Below are positions 1 to 12,507 of a stretch of 64,000 nucleotides of DNA, piece after piece; the first letter of the stretch is position 1; each line of letters begins with the position of its first letter. Where the stretch lies: assembly GCA_032207245.1 (NCBI GenBank), contig CM063509.1, positions 765,774 to 829,773 of the forward strand, read 5' to 3'. The position numbers were made by a program, and so were the translations under genes. This DNA is from Pardosa pseudoannulata (lineage: Eukaryota; Arthropoda; Arachnida; Araneae; Lycosidae). Below the pieces are notes generated by a model. That model did not search any database, was not told where the DNA came from, and saw nothing but the letters and a program-made list of their open reading frames with translations.

Positions 1-124
1 TCCAAAAACAGCGGAAAAATCGCAAAAATAAAGAAAATTTACACTTTCGCGTTTCTGCTCTTAAAAACATAATGAAATATAATAAATATAGTATCAATCT
101 CTTCGACTTTAAAAGACCTACACG
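1..124. repeat. Partial, diverged B-type monomer at the left edge
   Basis: The window opens at about monomer position 57. This copy carries the B-type features TCCAAAAAC in place of TCCGAAAAC, AAAAATCGC in place of AAAATTCGC, and an A-rich AATAAAGAAAA stretch in place of TTCAACTACAGAAAA. It is about 5 bases shorter than the consensus over the same interval. It also has rare changes: GCGTTTCTG for GCGATTCTG, CTTAAAAAC for CTTATAAAC, and CTTCGACTTT for CTTCGTCTTT. It is among the most diverged copies in the window. It could be a B-type copy inside the array, like those at 24-45 kb, or a sign that an older part of the array lies just to the left. Confidence 0.9.
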
Positions 125-338
125 GTGATATGCATTGTTCCATGTTTCAACAGAAAATGGAGGAGTTATTTGGGTATATTTCCGAAAACAGCAGAAAATT
201 CGCAAAATTCAACTACAGAAAATTTACACGTTCGCGATTCTGCTCTTATAAACAGAATGAATTATAATAAATATAGTATCAAACTCTTCGTCTTTAAAAG
301 ACCTACACGGTGATATGCATTGTTCCATGTTTCAACAG

Positions 339-407
339 AAAATGGAGGAGTTATTTGGGTATATTTCCGAAAACAGCGGAAAATTCGCAAAATTCAACTA
401 CAGAAAA
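339..407. other. Phased A-tracts, predicted curved DNA (example in one monomer)
   Basis: AAAA runs begin at monomer positions 30, 61, 71, 80 and 95, giving spacings of 31, 10, 9 and 15 bases. The first four are close to whole helical turns. Established knowledge: A-tracts of four or more repeated in phase with the helix bend DNA, and curvature is common in satellite monomers. The pattern is present in nearly every A-type monomer. I infer a role in positioning nucleosomes or compacting heterochromatin, since the unit length suits one nucleosome plus linker. There is no direct evidence for function. Confidence 0.55.
364..382. other. Conserved dyad TTTCCG / CGGAAA, candidate protein-binding site (example)
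   Basis: TTTCCG (364-369) is followed by seven bases, AAAACAG, and then its exact reverse complement CGGAAA (377-382). Nearly all A-type monomers keep both arms; B-type monomers have TTTCCA or TTTCTA in the left arm. Compared with the vertebrate CENP-B box core (TTCG, four bases, A, two bases, CGGG), the half-site spacing of seven bases is the same. Only six of the nine key bases match: TCCG for TTCG, C for the central A, and CGGA for CGGG. It is therefore at best CENP-B-box-like. It could equally bind another centromere or zinc-finger protein, or bind nothing. Confidence 0.4.
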
Positions 408-474
408 TTTACACGTTCGCGATTCTGCTCTTATAAACAGAATGAATTATAATAAATATAGTATCAATCTCTTC

Positions 475-487
475 GTCTTTAAAAGAC
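475..487. other. Second conserved dyad GTCTTT-A-AAAGAC with DraI site (example)
   Basis: GTCTTT (475-480) and AAAGAC (482-487) are perfect reverse complements around one central A. A common variant has A174 changed to G, giving TTTAAGAGAC. This leaves five of six pairs plus a G.T wobble and destroys the DraI site. A rarer variant, GTCTTTTAAAGAC (for example in the monomers starting near 1,790 and 5,118), changes only the centre base and keeps both arms. It is a short inverted repeat of unknown role. Confidence 0.4.
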
Positions 488-1049
488 CTACACGGTGATA
501 TGCATTGTTCCATGTTTCAACAGAAAATGGAGGAGTTATTTGGGTATATTTCCGAAAACAGCGGAAAATTCGCAAAATTCAACTACAGAAAATTTACACG
601 TTCGCGATTCTGCTCTTATAAATGTAATGAATTATAATAAATATAGTATCAATCACTTCGTCTTTAAAAGACCTACACGGTGATATGCATTGTTCCATGT
701 TTCAACAGAAAATGGAGGAGTTATTTGGGTATATTTCCGAAAACAGCGGAAAATTCGCAAAATTCAACTACAGAAAATTTACACGTTCGCGATTCTGCTC
801 TTATAAACAGAATGAATTATAATAAATATAGTATCAATCTCTTCGTCTTTAAAAGACCTACACGATGATATGCATTGTTCCATGTTTCAACAGAAAATGG
901 AGGAGTTATTTGGGTATATTTCCGAAAACAGCGGAAAATTCGCAAAATTCAACTACAGAAAATTTACACGTTCGCGATTCTGCTCTTATAAACAGAATGA
1001 ATTATAATAAATATAGTATCAATCTCTTCGTCTTTAAAAGACCTACACG

Positions 1050-1419
1050 GTGATATGCATTGTTCCATGTTTCAACAGAAAATGGAGGAGTTATTTGGGT
1101 ATATTTCCGAAAACAGCGGAAAATTCGCAAAATTCAACTACAGAAAATTTACACGTTCGCGATTCTGCTCTTATAAACATAATGAATTATAATAAATATA
1201 GTATCAATCCCTTCGTCTTTAAAAGACCTACACGGTGATATGCATTGTTCCATGTTTCAACAGAAAATGGAGGAGTTATTTAAATATATTTCCGAAAACA
1301 GCGGAAAATTCGCAAAATTCAACTACAGAAAATTTACACGTTCGCGATTCTGCTCTTATAAACAGAATAAATTATATAAAATATAGTATCAAACTCTTCG
1401 TCTTTAAAAGACCTACACG
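1050..1419. repeat. Two-monomer block: AATCCC monomer followed by GAATAT / TTATATAAAATAT monomer
   Basis: The first unit has C161 (CAATCCCTTCG). The second has TTTGAATATATT at positions 46-57 and the TTATATAAAATAT tail. The same ordered pair occurs at 18,422-18,791, 21,565-21,934, 33,354-33,723 and 38,349-38,718, and a partial version at 14,541-14,910. Retention of order over tens of kilobases shows that units larger than one monomer were copied. Confidence 0.7.
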
Positions 1420-4400
1420 GTGATATGCATTGTTCCATGTTTCAACAGAAAATGGAGGAGTTATTTGGGTATATTTCCGAAAACAGCGGAAAATTCGCAA
1501 AATTCAACTACAGAAAATTTACACGTTCGCGATTCTGCTCTTATAAACAGAATGAATTATAATAAATATAGTATCAAAATCTTCGTCTTTAAAAGACCTA
1601 CACGGTGATATGCATTGTTCCATGTTTCAACAGAAAATGGAGGAGTTATTTGGGTATATTTCCGAAAACAGCGGAAAATTCGCAAAATTCAACTACAGAA
1701 AATTTACACGTTCGCGATTCTGCTCTTATAAACAGAATGAATTATAATAAATATAGTATCAATCTCTTCGTCTTTAAGAGACCTACAAGGTGATATGCAT
1801 TGTTCCATGTTTCAACAGAAAATGGAGGAGTTATTTGGTTATATTTCCGAAAACAGCGGAAAATTCGCAAAATTCAACTACAGAAAATTTACACGTTCGC
1901 GATTCTGCTCTTATAAACATAATGAATTATAATAAATATAGTATCAATCTCTTCGTCTTTTAAAGACCTACACGGTGATATGCATTGTTCCATGTTTCAA
2001 CAGAAAATGGAGGAGTTATTTGGGTATATTTCCGAAAACAGCGGAAAATTCGCAAAATTCAACTACAGAAAATTCACATTTCGTGATTCTGCTCTTATAA
2101 ACAGAATGAATTATAATAAATATAGTATCAATCTCTTCGTCTTTAAAAGACCTACACGGTGATATGCATTGTTCCATGTTTCAACAGAAAATGGAGGAGT
2201 TATTTGGGTATATTTCCGAAAACAGCGGAAAATTCGCAAAATTCAACTACAGAAAATTTACACGTTCGCGATTCTGCTCTTATAAACAGAATAAATTATA
2301 AAAAATATAGTATCAAAATCTTCGTCTTTAAAAGACCTACACGGTGATATGCATTGTTCCATGTTTCAACAGAAAATGGAGGAGTTATTTGGGTATATTT
2401 CCGAAAACAGCGGAAAATTCGCAAAATTCAACTACAGAAAATTTACACGTTCGCGATTCTGCTCTTATAAACAGAATGAATTATAATAAATATAGTATCA
2501 AACTCTTCGTCTTTAAAAGACCTACACGGTGATATGCATTGTTCCATGTTTCAACAGAAAATGGAGGAGTTATTTGGGTATATTTCCGAAAACAGCGGAA
2601 AATTCGCAAAATTCAACTACAGAAAATTTACACGTTCGCGATTCTGCTCTTATAAATGTAATGAATTATAATAAATATAGTATCAATCACTTCGTCTTTA
2701 AAAGACCTACACGGTGATATGCATTGTTCCATGTTTCAACAGAAAATGGAGGAGTTATTTGGGTATATTTCCGAAAACAGCGGAAAATTCGCAAAATTCA
2801 ACTACAGAAAATTTACACGTTCGCGATTCTGCTCTTATAAACAAATTGAATTATAATAAATATAGTATCAATCTCTTCGTTTTTTAAAGACCTACACGGT
2901 GATATGCATTGTTCCATGTTTCAACAGAAAATGGAGGAGTTATTTGGGTATATTTCCGAAAACAGCGGAAAATTCGCAAAATTCAACTACAGAAAATTTA
3001 CACGTTCGCGATTCTGCTCTTATAAACATAATGAATTATAATAAATATAGTATCAAACTCTTCGTCTTTAAAAGACCTACACGGTGATATGCAATTTTCC
3101 ATGTTTCAACAGAAAATGGAGGAGTTATTTGGGTATATTTCCGAAAACAGCGGAAAATTCGCAAAATTCAACTACAGAAAATTTACACGTTCGCGATTCT
3201 GCTCTTATAAACATAATGAATTATAAAAATATAGTATCAATCTCTTCGTCTTTAAAAGACCTACACGGTGATATGCATTGTTCCATGTTTCAACAGAAAA
3301 TGGAGGAGTTATTTGAATATATTTGTGAAAACAGCGGAAAATTCGCAAAATTCAACTACAGAAAATTTACACGTTCGCGATTCTGCTCTTATAAACAGAA
3401 TAAATTATAAAAAATATAGTATCAAACTCTTCGTCTTTAAAAGACCTACACGGTGATATGCAATGTTCCATGTTTCAACAGAAAATGGAGGAGTTATTTG
3501 GGTATATTTCCGAAAACAGCGGAAAATTCGCAAAATTCAACTACAGAAAATTTACACGTTCGCGATTCTGCTCTTATAAACAGAATGAATTATAATAAAT
3601 ATAGTATCAATCTCTTCGTCTTTAAAAGACCTACACGGTGATATGCATTGTTCCATGTTTCAACAGAAAATGGAGGAGTTATTTGGGTATATTTCCGAAA
3701 ACAGCGGAAAATTCGCAAAATTCAACTACAGAAAGTTTACACGTTCGCGATTCTGCTCTTATAAACATAATGAATTATAATAAATATAGTATCAATCTCT
3801 TCGTCTTTAAAAGACCTACACGGTGATATGCATTGTTCCATGTTTCAACAGAAAATGGAGGAGTTATTTGGGTATATTTCCGAAAACAGCGGAAAATTCG
3901 CAAAATTCAACTACAGAAAATTTACACGTTCGCGATTCTGCTCTTATAAACATAATGAATTATAATAAATATAGTATCAATCTCTTCGTCTTTAAAAGAC
4001 CTACACGGTGATATGCATTGTTCCATGTTTCAACAGAAAATGGAGGAGTTATTTGGGTATATTTCCGAAAACAGCGGAAAATTCGCAAAATTCAACTACA
4101 GAAAATTTACACGTTCGCGATTCTGCTCTTATAAACATAATGAATTATAATAAATATAGTATCAATCTCTTCGTCTTTAAAAGACCTACACGGTGATATG
4201 CATTGTTCCATGTTTCAACAGAAAATGGAGGAGTTATTTGGGTATATTTCCGAAAACAGCGGAAAATTCGCAAAATTCAACTACAGAAAATTTACACGTT
4301 CGCGATTCTGCTCTTATAAACATAATGAATTATAATAAATATAGTATCAAACTCTTCGTCTTTAAAAGACCTACACGGTGATATGCATTGTTCCATGTTT

Positions 4401-4747
4401 CAACAGAAAATGGAGGAGTTATTTGGGTATATTTCCGAAAACAGCGGAAAATTCGCAAAATTCAACTACAGAAAATTTACACGTTCGCGATTCTGCTCTT
4501 ATAAACAGAATGAATTATAATAAATATAGTATCAAACTCTTCGTCTTTAAAAGACCTACACGGTGATATGCATTGTTCCATGTTTCAACAGAAAATGGAG
4601 GAGTTATTTGGGTATATTTCCGAAAACAGCGGAAAATTCGCAAAATTCAACTACAGAAAATTTACACGTTCGCGATTCTGCTCTTATAAACATAATGAAT
4701 TATAATAAATATAGTATCAATCTCTTCGTCTTTAAAAGACCTACACG

Positions 4748-4932
4748 CTGATATGCCTTAATCCATGTTTCAATAGAAAATGGAGGAGTTATTTGGGTAT
4801 ATTTCCGAAAACAGCGGAAAATTCGCAAAATTACACTACAGAAAATTTACACGTTCGCGATTCTGCTCTTATAAACATAATGAATTATAATAAATATAGT
4901 ATCAATCTCTTCGTTTTTAAAAGACCTACACG
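4748..4932. repeat. Variant monomer with CTGATATGCCTTAATCC head
   Basis: The head has C at position 1, GCCTTAATCC in place of GCATTGTTCC, and CAATAGAAAATGG in place of CAACAGAAAATGG. It also has TTACACTACAG in place of TTCAACTACAG and a CGTTTTTAAAAG tail. The CTGATATG...TTAATCC head resembles the GCATGC junction variants near 25,079, 31,368 and 37,424. The CAATAG change recurs near 32,318. It looks like an older lineage surviving inside a younger segment. Confidence 0.7.
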
Positions 4933-5857
4933 GTGATATGCATTGTTCCATGTTTCAACAGAAAATGGAGGAGTTATTTGGGTATATTTCCGAAAACAGC
5001 GGAAAATTCGCAAAATTCAACTACAGAAAATTTACACGTTCGCGATTCTGCTCTTATAAACAGAATGAATTATAATAAATATAGTATCAATCTCTTCGTC
5101 TTTAAGAGACCTACACGGTGATATGCATTGTTCCATGTTTCAACAGAAAATGGAGGATTTATTTGGGTATATTTCCGAAAACAGCGGAAAATTCGCAAAA
5201 TTCAACTACAGAAAATTTACACGTTCGCGATTCTGCTCTTATAAACAGAATGAATTATAATAAATATAGTATCAATCTCTTCGTCTTTTAAAGACCTACA
5301 CGGTGATATGCATTGTTCCATGTTTCAACAGAAAATGGAGGAGTTATTTGGGTATATTTCCGAAAACAGCGGAAAATTCGCAAAATTCAACTACAGAAAA
5401 TTTACATGTTCGCGATTCTGCTCTTATAAACAGAATAAATTATAAAAAATATAGTATCAAACTCTTCGTCTTTAAAAGACCTACACGGTGATATGCATTG
5501 TTCCATGTTTCAACAGAAAATGGAGGAGTTATTTTGGTATATTTCCGAAAACAGCGGAAAATTCGCAAAATTCAACTACAGAAAATTTACACGTTCGCGA
5601 TTCTGCACTTATAAACATAATGAATTATAATAAATATATTATCAATCTCTTCGTCTTTAAAAGACCTACACGGTGATATGCATTGTTCCATGTTTCAACA
5701 GAAAATGGAGGAGTTATTTTGGTATATTTCCGAAAACAGCGGAAAATTCGCAAATTTCAACTACAGAAAATTTACACTTTCGCGATTCTGCTCTTATAAA
5801 CAGAATGAATTATAATAAATATAGTATCAATCTCTTCGTCTTTAAGAGACCTACACG

Positions 5858-6038
5858 GTGATATGCATTGTTCCATGTTTCAACAGAAAATGGAGGAGTT
5901 ATTTGGGTATATTTCCGAAAACAGCGGAAAATTCGCAAAATTCAACTACAGAAAATTTACACGTTCGCGATTCTGCTCTTATAAACAATATGAATTATAA
6001 TAAATATAGTATCTCTTCGTCTTTAAGAGACCTACACG
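5858..6038. repeat. 181-bp monomer with 4-base deletion
   Basis: The tail reads ATAGTATCTCTTCG where other units read ATAGTATCAATCTCTTCG, so four bases are lost. The deletion lies between two ATC copies, as expected for slippage or short-repeat deletion. The unit also has AAACAATATGAATT in place of AAACAGAATGAATT. The deletion is unique in the window. Confidence 0.85.
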
Positions 6039-9000
6039 GTGATATGCATTGTTCCATGTTTCAACAGAAAATGGAGGAGTTATTTGGGTATATTTCCAAA
6101 AACAGCGGAAAATTCGCAAAATTCAACTACAGAAAATTTACACTTTCGCGATTCTGCTCTTATAAACATAATGAAATATAATAAATATAGTATCAATCTC
6201 TTCGTCTTTAAGAGACCTACACGGTGATATGCATTGTTCCATGTTTCAACAGAAAATGGAGGAGTTATTTGGGTATATTTCCGAAAACAGCGGAAAATTC
6301 GCAAAATTCAACTACAGAAAATTTACACGTTCGCGATTCTGCTCTTATAAACAGAATGAATTATAATAAATATAGTATCAATCTCTTCGTCTTTAAAAGA
6401 CCTACACGGTGATATGCATTGTTCCATGTTTCAACAGAAAATGGAGGAGTTATTTGGGTATATTTCCGAAAACAGCGGAAAATTCGCAAAATTCAACTAC
6501 AGAAAATTTACACGTTCGCGATTCTGCTCTTATAAACAGAATAAATTATAATAAATATAGTATCAATCTCTTCGTCTTTAAGAGACCTACACGGTGATAT
6601 GCATTGTTCCATGTTTCAACAGAAAATGGAGGAGTTATTTGGGTATATTTCCGAAAACAGCGGAAAATTCGCAAAATTCAACTACAGAAAATTTACACTT
6701 TCGCGATTCTGCTCTTAAAAACATAATGAATTATAATAAATATAGTATCAATCTCTTCGTCTTTAAAAGACCTACACGGTGATATGCATTGTTCCATGTT
6801 TCAACAGAAAATGGAGGAGTTATTTGGGTATATTTCCGAAAACAGCGGAAAATTCGCAAAATTCAACTACAGAAAATTTACACGTTCGCGATTCTGCTCT
6901 TATAAACATAATGAATTATAATAAATATAGTATCAATCTCTTCGTCTTTAAAAGACCTACACGGTGATATGCATTGTTCCATGTTTCAACAGAAAATGGA
7001 GGAGTTATTTGGGTATATTTCCGAAAACAGCGGAAAATTCGCAAAATTCAACTACAGAAAATTTACACGTTCGCGATTCTGCTCTTATAAACAGAATAAA
7101 TTATATAAAATATAGTATCAAACTCTTCGTCTTTAAAAGACCTACACGGTGATATGCATTGTTCCATGTTTCAACAGAAAATGGAGGAGTTATTTAGATA
7201 TATTTCCGAAAACAGCGGAAAATTCGCAAAATTCAACTACAGAAAATTTACACGTTCGCGATTCAGCTCTTATAAACAGAATGAATTAAAATAAGTATAG
7301 TATCAATCTCTTCGTCTTTAAGAGACCTACACGGTGATATGCATTGTTCCATGTTTCAACAGAAAATGGAGGAGTTATTTGGGTATATTTCTGAAAACAG
7401 CGGAAAATTCGCAAAATTCAACTACAGAAAATTTACACGTTCGCGATTCTGCTCTTATAAACATAATGAATTATAATAAATATAGTATCAAACCCTTCGT
7501 CTTTAAAAGACCTACACGGTGATATGCATTGTTCCATGTTTCAACAGAAAATGGAGGAGTTATTTGGGTATATTTCCGAAAACAGCGGAAAATTCGCAAA
7601 ATTCAACTACAGAAAATTTACATGTTCGCGATTCTGCTCTTATAAACAGAATGAATTATAATAAATATAGTATCAAACTCTTCGTCTTTAAAAGACCTAC
7701 ACGGTGATATGCATTGTTCCATGTTTCAACAGAAAATGGAGGAGTTATTTGGGTATATTTCCGAAAACAGCGGAAAATTCGCAAAATTCAACTACAGAAA
7801 ATTTACACGTTCGCGATTCTGCTCTTATAAACAGAATGAATTATAAAAAATAGTATCAAACTCTTCGTCTTTAAAAGACCTACACGGTGATATGCATTGT
7901 TCCATGTTTCAACAGAAAATGGAGGAGTTATTTGGGTATATTTCCGAAAACAGCGGAAAATTCGCAAAATTCAACTACAGAAAATTTACACTTTCGCGAT
8001 TCTGCTCTTATAAACAGAATGAATTATAATAAATATAGTATCAATCTCTTCGTCTTTAAGAGACCTACACGGTGATATGCATTGTTCCATGTTTCAACAG
8101 AAAATGGAGGAGTTATTTTGGTATATTTCCGAAAACAGCGGAAAATTCGCAAATTTCAACTACAGAAAATTTACACTTTCGCGATTCTGCTCTTATAAAC
8201 AGAATGAATTATAATAAATATAGTATCAATCTCTTCGTCTTTAAGAGACCTACACGGTGATATGCATTGTTCCATGTTTCAACAGAAAATGGAGGAGTTA
8301 TTTGAATATATTTCCGAAAACAGCGGAAAATTCGCAAAATTCAACTACAGAAAATTTACACGTTCGCGATTCTGCTCTTATAAACAGAATGAATTATAAT
8401 AAATATAGTATCAAACTCTTCGTCTTTAAAAGACCTACACGGTGATATGCATTGTTCCATGTTTCAACAGAAAATGGAGGAGTTATTTGGGTATATTTCC
8501 GAAAACAGCGGAAAATTCGCAAAATTCAACTACAGAAAATTTACACGTTCGCGATTCTGCTCTTATAAACAGAATAAATTATAATAAATATAGTATCAAA
8601 CTCTTCGTCTTTAAAAGACCTACACGGTGATATGCATTGTTCCATGTTTCAACAGAAAATGGAGGAGTTATTTGGGTATATTTCCGAAAACAGCGGAAAA
8701 TTCGCAAAATTCAACTACAGAAAATTTACACTTTCGCGATTCTGCTCTTATAAACAGAATGAATTATAATAATTATAGTATCAATCTCTTCGTCTTTAAG
8801 AGACCTACACGGTGATATGCATTGTTCCATGTTTCAACAGAAAATGGAGGAGTTATTTGGGTATATTTCCGAAAACAGCGGAAAATTCGCAAAATTCAAC
8901 TACAGAAAATTTACACGTTCGCGATTCTGCTCTTATAAACAGAATGAATTATAATAAAATATAGTATCAATCTCTTCGTCTTTAAAAGACCTACACGGTG

Positions 9001-10662
9001 ATATGCATTGTTCCATGTTTCAACAGAAAATGGAGGAGTTATTTGGGTATATTTCCGAAAACAGCGGAAAATTCGCAAAATTCAACTACAGAAAATTTAC
9101 ACGTTCGCGATTCTGCTCTTATAAACAGAATAAATTATAATAAATATAGTATCAATCTCTTCGTCTTTAAGAGACCTACACGGTGATATGCATTGTTCCA
9201 TGTTTCAACAGAAAATGGAGGAGTTATTTGGGTATATTTCCGAAAACAGCGGAAAATTCGCAAAATTCAACTACAGAAAATTTACACGTTCGCGATTCTG
9301 CTCTTATAAACAGTATAAATTATAAAAAATATAGTATCAAACTCTTCGTCTTTAAAAGACCTACACGGTGATATGCATTGTTCCATGTTTCAACAGAAAA
9401 TGGAGGAGTTATTTGGGTATATTTCCGAAAACAGCGGAAAATTCGCAAAATTCAACTACAGAAAATTTACACTTTCGCGATTCTGCTCTTATAAACAGAA
9501 TGAATTATAATAAATATAGTATCAATCTCTTCGTCTTTAAGAGACCTACACGGTGATATGCATTGTTCCATGTTTCAACAGAAAATGGAGGAGTTATTTA
9601 GGTATATTTCCGAAAACAGCGGAAAATTCGCAAAATTCAACTACAGAAAATTTACACGTTCGCGATTCTGCTCTTATAAACAGAATGAATTATAATAAAT
9701 ATAGTATCAATCTCTTCGTCTTAAAGAGACCTACACGGTGATATGCATTGTTCCATGTTTCAACAGAAAATGGAGGAGTTATTTGGGTATATTTCCGAAA
9801 ACAGCGGAAAATTCGCAAAATTCAACTACAGAAAATTTACACGTTCGCGATTCTGCTCTTATAAACAGAATGAATTATAATAAATATAGTATCAATCTCT
9901 TCGTCTTTAAAAGACCTACACGGTGATATGCATTGTTCCATGTTTCAACAGAAAATGGAGGAGTTATTTGGGTATATTTCCGAAAACAGCGGAAAATTCG
10001 CAAAATTCAACTACAGAAAATTTACACGTTCGCGATTCTGCTCTTATAAACAGAATAAATTATAAAAAATATAGTATCAATCTCTTCGTCTTTAAGAGAC
10101 CTACACGGTGATATGCATTGTTCCATGTTTCAACAGAAAATGGAGGAGTTATTTGGGTATATTTCCGAAAACAGCGGAAAATTCGCAAAATTCAACTACA
10201 GAAAATTTACACGTTCGCGATTCTGCTCTTATAAACAGAATGAATTATAATAAATATAGTATCAATCTCTTCGTCTTTAAGAGACCTACACGGTGATATG
10301 CATTGTTCCATGTTTCAACAGAAAATGGAGGAGTTATTTAGGTATATTTCCGAAAACAGCGGAAAATTCGCAAAATTCAACTACAGAAAATTTACACGTT
10401 CGCGATTCTGCTCTTATAAACAGAATGAATTATAATAAATATAGTATCAATCTCTTCGTCTTTATAAAGACCTACACGGTGATATGCAATGTTCCATGTT
10501 TCAACAGCAAATGGAGGAGTTATTTGGTATATTTCCGAAAACAGCGGAAAATTCGCAAAATTCAACTACAGAAAATTTACACGTTCGCGATTCTGCTCTT
10601 ATAAACAGAATGAATTATAATAAATATAGTATCAATCTCTTCGTCTTTAAAAGACCTACACG

Positions 10663-12322
10663 GTGATATGCATTGTTCCATGTTTCAACAGAAAATGGAG
10701 GAGTTATTTGGGTATATTTCCGAAAACAGCGGAAAATTCGCAAAATTCAACTACAGAAAATTTACACTTTCGCGATTCTGCTCTTATAAACAGAATGAAT
10801 TATAAAAATATAGTATCAAACTGATCGTCTTTAAAAGACCTACACGGTAATATGCAATGTTCCATGTTTCAACAGAAAATGGAGGAGTTATTTGGGTATA
10901 TTTCCGAAAACAGCGGAAAATTCGCAAAATTCAACTACAGAAAATTTACACGTTCGCGATTCTGCTCTGATAAACATAATGAATTATAATAAATATAGTA
11001 TCAATCCCTTCGTCTTTAAAAGACCTACACGGTGATATGCATTATTCCATGTTTCAACAGAAAATGGAGGAGTTATTTAGGTATATTTCGGAAAAAAGCG
11101 GAATATTCGCAAAATTCAACTACAGAAAATTTACACGTTCGCGATTCTGCTCTTATAAACATAATGAATTATAATAAATATAGTATCAATCTCTTCGTCT
11201 TTAAAAGACCTACACGGTGATATGCATTGTTCCATGTTTCAACAGAAAATGGAGGAGTTATTTGGGTATATTTCCGAAAACAGCGGAAAATTCGCAAAAT
11301 TCAACTACAGAAAATTTACACTTTCGCGATTCTGCTCTTATAAACAGAATGAATTATAAAAATATAGTATCAAACTGATCGTCTTTAAAAGACCTACACG
11401 GTGATATGCAATGTTCCATGTTTCAACAGAAAATGGAGGAGTTATTTGGGTATATTTCCGAAAACAGCGGAAAATTCGCAAAATTCAACTACAGAAAATT
11501 TACACTTTCGCGATTCTGCTCTTATAAACAGAATGAATTATAAAAAATATAGTATCAAACTCTTCGTCTTTAAAAGACCTACACGGTGATATGCATTGTT
11601 CCATGTTTCAACAGAAAATGGAGGAGTTATTTGGGTATATTTCCGAAAACAGCGGAAAATTCGCAAAATTCAACTACAGAAAATTTACACTTTCGCGATT
11701 CTGCTCTTATAAACAGAATGAATTATAATAAATATAGTATCAATCTTCGTCTTTAAAAGACCTACACGGTGATATGCATTGTTCCATGTTTCAACAGAAA
11801 ATGCAGGAGTTATTTGGGTATATTTCCGAAAACAGCGGAAAATTCGCAAAATTCAACTACAGAAAATTTACACGTTCGCGATTCTGCTCTTATAAACAGA
11901 ATAAATTATATAAAATATAGTATCAAACTCTTCGTCTTTAAAAGACCTACACGGTGATATGCATTGTTCCATGTTTCAACAGAAAATGGAGGAGTTATTT
12001 GGGTATATTTCCGAAAACAGCGGAAAATTCGCAAAATTCAACTACAGAAAATTTACACTTTCGCGATTCTGCTCTTATAAACAGAATGAATTATAAAAAT
12101 ATAGTATCAAACTGATCGTCTTTAAAAGACCTACACGGTGATATGCAATGTTCCATGTTTCAACAGAAAATGGAGGAGTTATTTGGGTATATTTCCGAAA
12201 ACAGCGGAAAATTCGCAAAATTCAACTACAGAAAATTTACACTTTCGCGATTCTGCTCTTATAAACAGAATGAATTATAATACATATAGTATCAAACTCT
12301 TCGTCTTTAAAAGACCTACACG
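10663..12322. repeat. Local cluster of duplicated two-monomer block (CTGATCG, then GCAATG)
   Basis: Three 184-bp monomers, starting at 10,663, 11,217 and 11,954, share CTTTCGCG, a tail shortened to TTATAAAAATATAG, and the rare ACTGATCGTC in place of ACTCTTCGTC. Each is followed by a monomer with TATGCAATG (A11, NsiI site lost) at 10,847, 11,401 and 12,138. The pairs lie three and four monomers apart, so a short segment was copied twice at close range. A related pair with ACTGTTCG lies at 27,484/27,668. A third relative at 30,628 is followed by an ordinary monomer. The unit at 10,847 begins GTAATATG and not GTGATATG. Confidence 0.75.
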
Positions 12323-12507
12323 GTGATATGCATTGTTCCATGTTTCAACAGAAAATGGAGGAGTTATTTGATTATATTTCCGAAAACAGCGGAAAATTCG
12401 CAAAATTCAACTACAGAAAATTTACACGTTCGCGATTCTGCTCTTATAAACAGAATGAATTATAATAAATATAGTATCAATCTCTTCGTCTTTAAGAGAC
12501 CTACACG

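Larger units (their letters stand above)
310..494. repeat. Representative consensus monomer (A type)
   Basis: This copy matches the majority base at nearly all positions and is used here as the reference unit. Landmarks by monomer position: NsiI ATGCAT at 6-11; CAGAAAATGGAGGAG at 27-41; TTTGGGTATATTTCC at 45-59; dyad at 55-73; AAAATTCGC and AAAATTCAAC as adjacent near-repeats at 71-89; NruI TCGCGA at 108-113; HinfI GATTC at 112-116; an A+T-rich tail at 132-159; and DraI TTTAAA at 169-174. A 62-codon open frame runs from GTG at position 1 to a TGA overlapping the next unit. Since 185 is not a multiple of 3, the frame does not continue through the array. Confidence 0.95.
125..5487. repeat. Array segment with 11-monomer (about 2,035 bp) periodicity
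   Basis: Rare monomer variants repeat here at 11-monomer spacing. The form with AAATGTAATG followed by CAATCACTTCG occurs in the monomers starting at 495 and 2,529 (2,034 bp apart). A TTTGAATATATT monomer with an AATAAATTAT tail occurs at 1,235 and 3,268 (2,033 bp). The same AATAAATTATAAAAAATAT tail occurs at 3,268 and 5,303 (2,035 bp). Tails with CGTTTT in place of CGTCTT occur at 2,714 and 4,748 (2,034 bp). Almost every monomer here has C105-G106 (ACACGTTCGCG); the CTTTCGCG form dominant further right is essentially absent. Monomers 3,823-4,007 and 4,008-4,192 are identical, and the CATAATG form (T131) is unusually common. The periodicity is clear at these markers but weak at other positions, so this is a degraded higher-order repeat. 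Confidence 0.6.

Noticed and set aside
1..124. Array boundary at the left edge
   Set aside because: The first unit is diverged, but similar diverged B-type units occur well inside the array, so it does not show a boundary.
3084..3410. Longer frames of 103-111 codons spanning two monomers (3,084, 5,858, 10,293, 16,388, 27,484, 30,628)
   Set aside because: They appear only where a 1- or 4-base indel happens to join two frames. They share no common product.
125..5491. GTGA-type stop/start overlaps resembling translational coupling in an operon
   Set aside because: The four-base overlap is a direct consequence of the 189-base frame in a 185-base repeat and has no independent meaning.
6080..6304. 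Minus-strand frames of 60-74 codons (6,080, 24,977, 31,239, 38,205, 49,114)
   Set aside because: They occur mainly where AATGAATTATA has become AATGAAATATA or similar, removing a minus-strand stop. They are shadows of the satellite sequence.
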